Shown piece by piece: positions 46,184-55,861 of a stretch of 64,000 bases of DNA; position 1 is the stretch's first letter; every line of letters begins with the position of its first letter. The notes under the pieces are model-generated. The model was not told the DNA's origin. It worked only from the letters and a program-made list of their open reading frames with translations, and did no database searches. The DNA is taken from assembly GCA_021396245.1 (NCBI GenBank), contig WNYE01000022.1, forward strand, positions 248,001-312,000. Direction: 5' to 3'. Origin of the DNA: Sporothrix humicola. Taxonomy: Eukaryota; Ascomycota; Sordariomycetes; Ophiostomatales; Ophiostomataceae. Made by a program: the position numbers and the translations under genes.

Positions 46184-47388
46184 TTAAAAGTGCTTGTGAT
46201 GCTTCTTGCCGTGGTGCTTCTTGCCATGGTGCTTCTTGAAGAAATCGGCGTCCTCGGCCTCGTCGGCCTCCTCAACGTCGCGGGGGCCGTGCTCGTGGTG
46301 CTTCTTGTGGCCCTTGTGGTGCTTGTGGTGCTTGTGTCTGGCATCAGCCTCGGCGGCGTCGGTCTCGTCGGCGGTCTCGGTCTCCTCGACATCACGGGGG
46401 CCGAAACCCTTGTGACCCTTGTGGTGGTGCTTCTTGCCGTGGTGCTTCTTGAAGAAGTCAGCGTCTTCGGTTGTTTCCGTCTCCTCGGCCGCTTCGACAT
46501 CGCGGGGGCCGAAACCCTTGTGGCCCTTGTGATGGTGCTTCTTGCCGTGGTGCTTCTTGAAGAAGTCAGCATCCTCGGTGCTCTCCGTCTCTTCAGTCTC
46601 CTCTACATCACGAGGGAAGCCCTTGTGACCTTTGTGGCCCTTGTGGTGGTGCTTCTTGCCATGGTGCTTCTTGAAGAAGTCGGCATCTTCGGTCTCCTCG
46701 GTCTCCTCGACATCACGGGGACCAAAGCCCTTGTGGCCCTTGTGATGATGCTTCTTGCCGTGATGCTTCTTGAAGAAGTCGGCATCCTCAGCCTCATCGG
46801 CCTCTTCAACATCACGGGGACCAAAGCCCTTGTGGCCCTTATGATGGTGCTTCTTGCCATGGTGCTTCTTGAAGAAGTCAGCATCTTCGGTCTCATCAGC
46901 CTCCTCGACATCACGGGGGCCGAAGCCCTTGTGACCCTTGTGGTGGTGCTTCTTGCCATGATGCTTCTTGAAAAAGTCGGCATCTTCGGTCTCATCAACC
47001 TCCTCGACATCACGGGGCCCGAAGCCCTTGTGACCCTTGTGGTGGTGCTTCTTTCCGTGGTGCTTCTTGCGGAACTCCTCGTCCTCAGCCTCGTCGACTT
47101 CCTCAGTGTCGCGAGGGAAGAAACCCTTGTGGCCCTTGTGGTGGTGCTTCTTGTGGTGCTTGCGGAACTCGTCGGCATCCGTGGCTTCCTCAGCACGGGC
47201 AACCGGGGCGGAATCGTAGCGGGCAGCAATATCAGCGCCGGCCTGTATTTTATTAGTATGGGCTCAGTCTTGTGTTTCATCAATCAGTGTCGAGGGAGCA
47301 GGAGCCAACTCACATTGACGTTGGGCAGAACGGCGCCGAGAACGCCGGGTGCCAGAAGAAGGGCGGACAAGAAGGCCTTGGACAGCAT
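46184..47388 (-). CDS. Secreted His/Lys/Gly-Glu/Asp tandem-repeat protein, function unknown
   Basis: Exon 1 (47388-47314) encodes a signal peptide, MLSKAFLSALLLAPGVLG, and AVLPNVN. A 71-nt intron with GTGAGT, a TACTAAT branch site and CAG follows. Exon 2 (47242-46184) brings the total to 377 residues. After a short propeptide-like stretch (ARYDSAPVARAEEATDAD) come nine full units and one truncated unit of about 33 residues. Each has a basic block (KKHHGKKHHHKGHKGF), a GPRD turn and an acidic block (VEEADETEDADFF). Unit 6 has an extra GHK and a longer acidic block, unit 9 is diverged, and the last ends KKHHKHF. There is no Cys and one Tyr. TATAAAA lies at 47529-47535 on the minus strand, about 140 bases upstream. 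I do not recognise the family. Metal binding, wall association or processing into peptides are possibilities only. The repeat exon has no ATG, so gene callers easily miss it. Confidence 0.82.
46187..47170. repeat. Coding minisatellite, about 99-bp period
   Basis: The second exon of the secreted repeat protein is a DNA tandem array of roughly 99-bp units (about ten), most differing by synonymous changes and by small in-frame insertions of 9 or 15 bases. All length changes keep frame, which argues for selection on the protein. Confidence 0.85.
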
Positions 47389-47528
47389 CTTGGCAGTTGG
47401 TCTTCAAGATATGGGAGAGGATATAACAAGATGGAGGAGGACCGGTTATGTTGTGGAGATGAGTGTCTCTGAAGAAGAGTGACTTCTTTCGAGTTCTAGT
47501 CTAGCCAAGAGATGAGGAAAGGCCATAC

Positions 47529-47535
47529 TTTTATA
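47529..47535 (-). promoter_or_regulatory. TATA box of the repeat-protein gene
   Basis: TATAAAA on the minus strand within GGGGATATAAAAG lies about 140 bases upstream of the start codon at 47388. A good TATA box fits a strongly regulated or abundantly expressed gene. Confidence 0.5.
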
Positions 47536-49662
47536 TCCCCAGAACATGAGAAGAAGGGACAAGAGCCAGATGTTTTCATCTGTTGTCAACATCCCCTTCA
47601 TGCACTGCCGTTCTTTTTTTGGAGACAGAATGTTCGGCCATATCCTCGTTCAAGCAAATTTGTCGTCACCCCGGTCCATTTGTTCATTATGTCTGCCACC
47701 CGCTCTCATCATCGAGCGATCAACGCCATAGCCCATATCGATTATACGATGATCGACGTAAGCCTTTGTTGATGTGCTTGAACTGCACGGGAGGGCGAGG
47801 GTTAAAACGCGGCGTCGGCCATGATAGATTGGCAATCTATTGACATGAGAGGAGGATGATCAATCTGGGCGAAAGTTGTTTAGCGAGAGAAATGCAAGTA
47901 AGACACCTCCATCCTCCACAGGCGCTAGAATTCGTCACCCTTCCTCCTCACCTTCGTTTTGGTCAATTGAAAGCAGCAACTGTAGACGAGCATAAGCCGG
48001 CAAAAGACGTGGAAGGCCTACCCTGGAGGAACCGAGGGCGGAACGGAAGGCAGATGAAAGGCCGGAGTTTGCTCAAGAGGTGTGAGAGGCGAGATGAGCA
48101 AGGACGAAGATCAAGGCAGGGCTCGGTGATGCCATCTTGCGAGCATTGATTGTCGTCGTAGATCCGAACATCTGCGTGGGTCTCCTCTTTGGCCAGTGTT
48201 GTGTATTTCCAGTATGGTTATTGGGTGGCTCTTCCCAGAGTCTGTTGTCCCAAAGTGCAATAAACGGAAGCAGAGCATCTCACTTCCACACAAACCTCTG
48301 TATGTGGAGAGCCGCGTCGTCGCCTCGTCTGGCTTTCTGCAGAAGCATTGTGCTATGGTCTCTTACACTTCTGGTAAGATGCGAGGACGGGAAGAGGGGT
48401 TCGTACGGAGCCAAGCCACTCTCAATATCTCTTGTTTCCCCGTCCTCCGTCCGTGATCTGTGATGGATAAATTAGCCGTTGCCGCTGCTATTTAAATCAA
48501 AGGCGGGACATACTGGGAGACAGCGCAATAACAAGTGCGATTCCCAATTCCAGGGGCGCTGGAGCGATGACGACAGATCAAATATGGGGGGAATAATAGG
48601 CCTGGCGGATTGCGTGTCGTGAGATTGTTGATTTTGAGATTTGTGGGAAGAGAGAAGAGAGGTTGATGGAGAAAAAAAGGAGAAAGTTGAGCTGGCAGTT
48701 TAGCTAGCTGTATCACATGTAAATGTCCAAAAATGGAAATGTGTCGAATGGTACTATTGCTCCTTCCCTAGAAGTGAAATGGTAAGGTTGTTGTTTGGTA
48801 TTGCCCCAAATAGGAAATCGCAGCTTCTCAGCGTGCGTAGTTTCCAAAATGAGAAAGGAAACAATCTTGGCGTTTACACCGACCACAAAGGGGAGGAAGG
48901 AGCACTCATCGCCGAATCATAACACCAGTTTCTGGCCCTCGTATACCATCCTCTTCATAAACATTTTCTGTGCCTGACATTGTTTACACCGATGTATCTC
49001 TCTGTCTTTTTTCCCATTTCGCTATCATATCATTCGCCTGACCCACAACGACAATGGCTCGCCAGGGCCACGCATACCTACTATCGGCCAGAGTGTAGAT
49101 GCGGTCATCTTTCTCTTCTCTTCTACAAAGACGGCCTACCCGGCAAAATATACGAATTAACATGTACCATCGCCTGGGTCAGGTGTCTGCAGTGGAGGCT
49201 CTTCCACTGTCCATTATGCCCTTTTATTGTGGCCCCTGCTTTGGGTCTTCTCGGCGCAGAATACCCGTGTGGGAGGAGACGAACTGGTGAGCAGAACGAC
49301 GGAACCACGAAAGGTGTCTACATACGGATATTAATTGGGGGCAACGTTGGGGCCGTTACGTATGCCAGGTGACAACGACGGATTCCGATGTACTTCCCAC
49401 TTCTGACTACTAGTTGCTGATATCAAGGCAAGTATTCTTGAACTTGAATATCTCTGTCAGTAGCATGCCCTTTTTGTCAAGCCCGGTGCTGAGGTCCTAC
49501 CACAAGGCCAATTCTGAAGATGGCACACGGCAATGATATCGCCAGTCTAAAAGAATGAAATCCAAAGGATTGCGATCACGGTAATTGTTTTTTTAGTAAC
49601 TACTGAAAAGCTAACTGGAAAGAAAAGGACATTGCAAAAGGAGGATAAGAACCTACGATATA

Positions 49663-49945
49663 CACAGTTGGGCCCGGCAACGCGGTTGAAAGATACTGTG
49701 GAACAGTGGATGATATCTGGATAAATGCCAAAGACGTGCGTCTTGCGTAGCCACCACCCAGTGACTGCATCCACAAAAAGAGTATTCCCGCGATATTCTG
49801 CGTGGCCGTGTATATCCGAGTCCGCTGCATGGCCACAATGATCGTCCGGGCTCCGTTCTTTAACAATGCGCCTGTTTGTGTTAACATGAATGTTTTGTTG
49901 CTTCTCTGGTTGGGATCAAATTAAGCTTACATCTCCACAAAGCTT
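49663..49945 (-). other. Possible isolated exon(s) or gene remnant, unsupported family
   Basis: On the minus strand, a segment encoding ADFPTLVCIQALWR ends at a GTAAGC donor. After a GTTAAC branch-like site and CAG it may join ALLKNGARTIIVAMQRTRIY and a hydrophobic stretch (NIAGILFLWMQSLGGGY), giving about 90 residues before a possible GTAGGT donor. Base composition is more coding-like than the surroundings. I recognise no family and could not build a complete gene with a start and stop. It may be a gene remnant or chance. Confidence 0.2.
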
Positions 49946-52457
49946 GGATGCAGACAAGAGTGGGAAAATCAGCCAAAATTGCCAAAAATAGAATTTGAAG
50001 GGAGTGAGAATCTAGAAAGCACTGGCGAGTTTGAAAAAGAAGCATAAAGTTGGCAAAGATCGGATCGACACAGCAAGAAACAAACTAGTGAGATATGCGG
50101 CATTACAGTGAGAAAGGAGGGCAGACAAATTCGAATGCTACAAAACGGTAATCGATATTTTCAAGAGGCATCTGTTCATAAAGTCTCAAAAGGCCGATAA
50201 TGGAAACCTACATAATAGTAATGTGTGACGGAAAACCGGCACAAAAGGATGTACAAAACAAAGACGATCAACAACACTCAGAACGCAATTAATAAAAACA
50301 CCATCGAAGACTCGGGACTCTGTGAATTGTGCGTGGCAGTAAGTTTCACGATGATGAAGATATTGAAAATATATGAGAGATGAATGATCATAGAAAGAAG
50401 TAAAGTAGTTATGACCCAGGATAGGGTCACATTTTGGGAAATAAAGGCATACACCGGACATCGGGGAAAGGCAACAATAGCCGAGCCATATGCCAGATTT
50501 GCCAAGACGGAGAGGAGAAAAGGAGAAAAAAGAACAGAGGAGAAAAGGAAACAAATTTGCCAAGGAAAAGAATTCAACGAAGACATGGAACTTCGAAAGA
50601 AAATGGGAACAAACAGAAACAGGAACGTAAACCTGGGGAAGCTCATCTGTATTCAGGTCGACCATGTGTCCAGAGTAGTACGCGTCCATTGTTGACGGTC
50701 CTCTGTTCCTGAGTTCCTGAGTTTGTGTATCCATCACGAATCCTTTACTTTGATTGGAGAGTGAGTCTACTAGTAAAAGAACCGACTACAAAATAATGCA
50801 AAATTATACAAACAAAGACTTGTGTCAGGTAATATCGCCATGTAGAGCGAGGATATAGTGAGGAGTCTCCCCTATTACGTCGTAGCCAATCTATCGTCCT
50901 TTCAACCCCAACCCTCTGCATTTTTGAAATTGGACGTACAAATGAATAGAAAGGACATATAGTGAACAGGGCGGGAACGAGGAGGCGGCGTCATCCCCTT
51001 TCCCACTGCACAGAATACGATTGCACTGTCTGCCCCCTCTGTGCCTCTGCAACGTTGAGTATAAGCGAGCCTCCTGTCTGTTTTCAGTGCCTCCCAAAGT
51101 ATATAGAGGAGCATGCATGTACAAATATACATATAAATATACATGTGTGTTGACAAGAAATATAGTGGACAGACACACAAGCCGTCCAAGTCCTTCGACC
51201 GGGCTTGGCACTGGTAGACGCGCGTGGCCTCAATCTATTTCCAGTGGGCAATGGAAGCGAATAAATCAAAGAGACACGAACGATTATAACAGACTGGTGG
51301 CACAGCGGTGAGATATAAGGTGGCAGAGAGGTCGTATGGCAACGTAGAAGAATGAGCAGTGACTATCAACAGATATACAACGTTTTCTTTCTATGGCGTG
51401 ATGTTGTCGTCAAAAACATCGTCAACACTTGCAACATGCCTCATATTCCTGACAAGATCAACCAGGAAGTGGCGAATGCACTCAAATTTCATATCGCCAG
51501 GAGTGCCTCGCGTGCAAACCAGGCTCAATGGTGATGATCAGAGGCAAAGAGGGGAGAGCACAAAATTAATGCAATATGTTTATGGTGATGAGAAAGAGGG
51601 GAACAACAACAAATTTTAGGGGAGAGAGCATGGCATGGCCGTCGGTCGAACCGGGATAGCAACACGGCAAGTGCTCACGGAGATAGCCAGAGACCGAATT
51701 ATAGATGAATAAAATAAAAATAAAAATAAAGGCAGAGACGAGGGCAGGGAAGGACTACGCGTACATCGAGAGAATACATGAATCGGTGCCGAGACTGCCG
51801 TTTGCCGCCCGAAGGGCATCGTCTTCCCCTCTTTCGTTATGTGTTTCGCTATGAACGAGGGACGATAGAGAATGATTTCATAACTTTTGTTTTGATTTCT
51901 TTTCTATATATGCGCGAAGATGGTTTGGTAATAACACAAAAGCGAAAATTACTGAGAAGTAATGGAGAAATGTCAAAACGCCACAGCCAGACCTCGAAAC
52001 AGGAAAACTCGGAAAGGAAGAAAATGAAAAATGTACAAAATAGAGGGGATGAGAGTGGAGGGAGGTAAAAAGGAAGTAAAAAATGAAACCGGGGGGACGG
52101 AAAAGAGAAAGACCAGACCGAAATACACAAACGGGACAAGGACGTGACAGAATTGAGATGGCTTCCATTGCTGATGCTGCGCCCTTTTCTTATGGGGAGA
52201 AAAAGAGAAGCAAAACATGTAAAAAAGACACAAGACCCTACGCGTTTTTCTATCCATGACCAGGCCCAAAACGCACAACCATTCACGTAGACCCATAATA
52301 ATGCTCGTCCCTGTTATCGTCTCATGTCGTCCTTTTCGATTTAAGCCCGTTTTTGCGTCTTCGTTTTTCGTTTTCGTTTTTATATTGTGAGTTTTGTTTT
52401 ATAACTGATTTTCGTCCTTCTTTCAGCGTCGTCGTCGTACTCGTGTTTACGTCAAGC

Positions 52458-53686
52458 TTAGAATGGCACGTTGTTGGGAGGAGTGTGAACCGGCGAGCCG
52501 TCAGGGTTCAGCTCAATGTCCTCACCACCGGTCTCGATCGAGATGCCGAGGCCGACCTTGGCTTGTTGCTGCAGGCTGTTAAAAGGCATTCAAAAAGAAG
52601 AGATAACAAAAGTTGTCAAGATGCACAGGGGTAGATAAAACTCACAGTAGCGTGGTCAATGTCGGCGGCAACGGTCATCGTGACAGGGGGAGCCACCCGC
52701 TTCTCGAGCAGCACGCCCAGCTTGCCCCGCGAGTCAAGCTGTGCGCGGAAGGTGGACATGCGGAAGTCGTACTTGGCGCCAAACGTCGTCAGGCCCTCCT
52801 TCTGCAGACCACCGCCCATCATGCCGCCACCAGCAGCTGGTGCCAGCGACAGCGTCATGTCGACACCGGCCTGGACGTTCTCGGACAGACGGCGCCAGTA
52901 GCTCGTGTTGAAGCCGCCCTGGGGGTGCAGCTGAGCGGTGGCAACCCAGTCGTTGGAGGCATAGCGAGCGCAGTAGGCGAGGGCAGCATCGGGAGGCTGC
53001 GACAGAGCAGCGCGCTGCCAGACAGTCTCGAGACCGAGCGACAGCCTGGCCGTGACGGCCTGCATGTAGCTGCCGACGTAGATGCCGGTAAGGCCGCCGT
53101 CGAGAATCGAGGGGTTGATCATCTTGAGCGAGGCCGAGAAGTCGCGGCCGGTGTACTCGTGCTCGAACTGCCCCATCTGCTGGCCGTCGCCGGGCGCCAG
53201 CTGCAGTGAAGACTTGCTGACGAGGGCATCGGTCCAGCGGTAGTTGAAGCGGGCCGCCAGCTGGCCCTCGTTGTCGACATGTCCTTGGAAGAAGACCTGG
53301 GGAAGTTAGCAAGCTTGGACATGTAAAAAATGAAGATATATTTCAACTGCCACAGCCATGGCCACATCACTACTCACCTGGTTCGTGCCGTACAGCGCGG
53401 CAAAGGTGTATGGTTGTAACCGCTCGCCAATGGCGAACTGGTGCGACACTTGGAAGAGAGGCGAGACGCTAAACGGCTTGGTCAGGTCGGCCTTGATGCC
53501 GGTGAACATGTGGTTGTTGAGCAGCACATCGCGCTGCACCTCCTTGGACAGCGACTCGATCGTGCCGGGGTTGCTCAGGCCGAGCTTGTCGCGCCGGTCA
53601 GTCAGAGACCGCCATGCATCTGTGATCGAAACTGCCACCGGGTTCGTCTGCAGGAACGACTGCAGCGCCTCTGTTGCTGACGCCAT
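52458..53686 (-). CDS. tom40: Mitochondrial outer-membrane import channel Tom40
   Basis: Three exons, 53686-53378, 53296-52646 and 52568-52458, encode 356 residues, close to the Neurospora protein (349). All junctions are phase 0. The porin-3 beta-barrel domain covers nearly the whole protein, with an N-terminal helix segment (NPVAVSITDAWRSLTDRRDKLGL), NHMFTGIKADLTKPFSVSP, YTFAALYGTN, SLGLETVWQ, the C-terminal strands GVLLEKRVAPPVTMTVAADIDHA and the last strand VGLGISIE. Family knowledge: Tom40 forms the general entry pore for nuclear-encoded mitochondrial precursors and assembles through TOM and SAM. There is no cleavable presequence, as expected for a barrel protein. The final 37 residues come from a small last exon. 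Confidence 0.96.
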
Positions 53687-55861
53687 GGCTGTGAGTATGC
53701 TGTGTGTGTCCGAAGTCTTTCGGGAATGCTTTTTAGGGTGTTATGAGGGGGATGTCGGCGTCGCGGGGCGCTCCTCGAGGGCGCAAAAGACTCCAAAAGA
53801 GGGAGGGTGAGGGGTGTGGCGTGCGGACTGTTTTGCTTCGCCAATCGTCAATTCAATTCGACCGTGCCGGTTCGGGAAGCGTGCTTGAACGAGAAAAGAG
53901 TCGACCGGAGAGACGTAGAGACGCAAAGAGAGAGAGGGGTGGCCGTTGTGGTGTGGGTGTTGTCGTCGACGTTGACGCCAAATGGAGACTGGAACAAGGA
54001 AAAAAACTTGTCCGATGAGAGTTGGCGCGGAAAAAAAAATGAACAAAAAAACTGGGGATTCGAACCGCCTGCAAACTGTTGGGCGCCGGGCGAACACCGG
54101 GCACGCAAACGACTGGCGACCTGCAAACCGGGTGTCGTTGTGACGAGAATGGTGACTGTTTTCTGGTTTAATTGATTTTGTTTTGAAAAGGAGGTTATTG
54201 TTTTTTATTTGAATTTTTGCTATTTATTTTCGAGCAGGAGCCCTTCACAAGACGTCACAGCTCGGGAAAGAGTGGCAGATTTTTCGAAGGCTCCTTCCCA
54301 CACAAAGGCCTGGGCTGGCAACCCCCGGTAAAAGCCAGCCAGTGTTCGACGCTCACGGCTGGAATCGCCTAGAATGCGCGGCACGTGCCATGAAAGTGCA
54401 CGTGACCATGCCACTCAAACGATGCAGTTCAACATCAAGAAGTGTCACAAGGAAAGGGAAGTCGGTGATGTTAATTTGATTCGTATTAATCTTTTTATTT
54501 CGAATTTCGACATGTTCCTGGTTATAGTTCATTCCAGTGCAATAGTCAGGAACAAATGTCAACCGATGGGTAAGTGACAGTGAGGAAATGTCGGCTTCTA
54601 ATTAGCCAATTAGGATCTCAAGACGATTCAAACTGGCATTATGTTGTATCTTTGAGTATATTTCACTCTTCTCGAAATCCGTAATTCGGTCGTTATAAGT
54701 ACTGTTTATTTATGAGTTAGGTTGCAGAATTTCGAAGGCTCTGGAACTGAATTGGCTTTGGAGGTATTGGAAAGCACTTCTGAAACTACGTAGAGCACTT
54801 ATCAGTAGTCTATATGGCCCATTGTGCTCTCCACCAACTGTCGTTATCGCTGCGAACTGCATTCTATCGCAGTTATGTAAAATAAAGCACGCCTTGTTGA
54901 CACCCAGGTGCGCTATCTATCGCTGCAGCCACGGCAAACGTCAGCCAGCCCTCTGCAGTCCGTCGTCAAAAGTACCAATCTCTGCAGTATTTGTTGTCTT
55001 ATCTTGATAACTATCGCTAGAGTTCATGACAGTTTCCCTGCTCTCTTTTGACTTCATCTCATTCATATTTTGTTTCGTCGCTTTGTCCTCCCTCCTTGGA
55101 CTCTGTGATAATACAGCACTTGCCCCCCCACAGTGACGTTGGCGGCTGCACTTGCCTCTTCCGAGGATATCCTTTGCTAGCCTTGCTCGTTTTCGTCCGT
55201 TCGCGCCTGCCAATCGATAAGCATCAGCACCCACTGTGAAGCGCTCCTTCCTCCCTTTTGTCCTTTCCTTGCCTCCACCGGCCCCTACCTTCCCTCTCGG
55301 AACAGCGCAGTTTGGTACAACAGCTTGGTCCGAAGATTATCGCGACTTCCGTCCTTTCAGCCTTGTTTCTGCCATCGCATCTTTTTCTTCGTTTACACTT
55401 TATTTCTGCAATATACCCCCCTCGCCTTCGCCCTCCCTCCCACTCAACCACTGTGTTCCAGGCCCAGCTCTCCAACAGCTTGCCACATCAGCCCCACTTC
55501 CCCAGCTGGGACAAGCGACGAGGCCTACTACCACCCCTCCTTCAGGCGTCGAGACAGCTCGCACAACGAGGTCGTGCAAGAAATTGCCCGAAGAAAAAAG
55601 AGCTGCAAAAAGACGAGTCGTGCCTGTGTGTTTTGATTCGAGATGGATACGCTGCTGTAAGTCGTCCCTTTTTTGCTTTCCCCTCAAGGTGTGCTGCTCC
55701 CAGCCTTGGTGTTTCCCAAACCCGTGGGCGCGTCCTACGTCACGACAATCAATGCTCTCTTTGCATGTGACTCGATCGATCCGGGCCGTACACAACGGCT
55801 TCGGGAACAACGGGATACGAGGGCTGCCCGCCGACAATTGACACCGCAACACTCTTGAATT
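53687..55861. promoter_or_regulatory. Divergent intergenic region, tom40 and PFK2-like gene
   Basis: The 2.2-kb span contains C/T-rich leader sequence before the kinase gene (55060-55650) and AT-rich sequence at 54420-54900. Two CACGTG hexamers lie 17 bases apart at 54382-54387 and 54399-54404. A GGATTCGAACC near 54056 resembles a tRNA T-loop on the minus strand, but the arms do not pair. An ATG at about 55643 followed by GTAAGT could be an upstream coding or leader exon of the kinase gene. Confidence 0.45.
54382..54404. promoter_or_regulatory. Paired CACGTG (E-box) hexamers
   Basis: Two perfect CACGTG palindromes occur within 23 bases between tom40 and the kinase gene. CACGTG is the known core for fungal bHLH factors such as Cbf1- or SREBP-type proteins. 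Occupancy is unknown. Confidence 0.35.

Larger units (their letters stand above)
47389..52457. other. 5-kb region without a confident gene
   Basis: The left end holds the promoter of the repeat protein. Much of the remainder (50180-50700, 51850-52250) is A/G-rich on the plus strand and gives Phe/Leu/Ser-rich minus-strand frames that look compositional. One segment on the minus strand at about 49650-49890 is more GC-balanced and could be an isolated exon (see the candidate entry). TACGTCGTA occurs at 50876. No tRNA, transposase or reverse-transcriptase motif is visible. Confidence 0.45.

Noticed and set aside
46187..47170. Regular ~99-bp repeats considered as CRISPR or non-coding satellite
   Set aside because: No unique spacers; the repeats translate without interruption in one frame after a signal-peptide exon, in a eukaryote.
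46184..47388. Dikaritin-type RiPP precursor (UstA-like)
   Set aside because: Repeats lack KR/RR processing sites and Tyr-containing cores, and no DUF3328 (UstY) or tyrosinase gene lies in the window. Kept only as a weak alternative.
50186..50646. Membrane-protein-like Phe/Leu-rich minus-strand frames
   Set aside because: Adjacent frames are equally hydrophobic because the plus strand is A/G-rich; no helix pattern or family motif is convincing.
54040..54125. tRNA-like T-loop (TTCGAA flanked by C-rich sequence) on the minus strand
   Set aside because: The five-base T stem does not pair, and no acceptor stem or D-arm with plausible pairing can be drawn.
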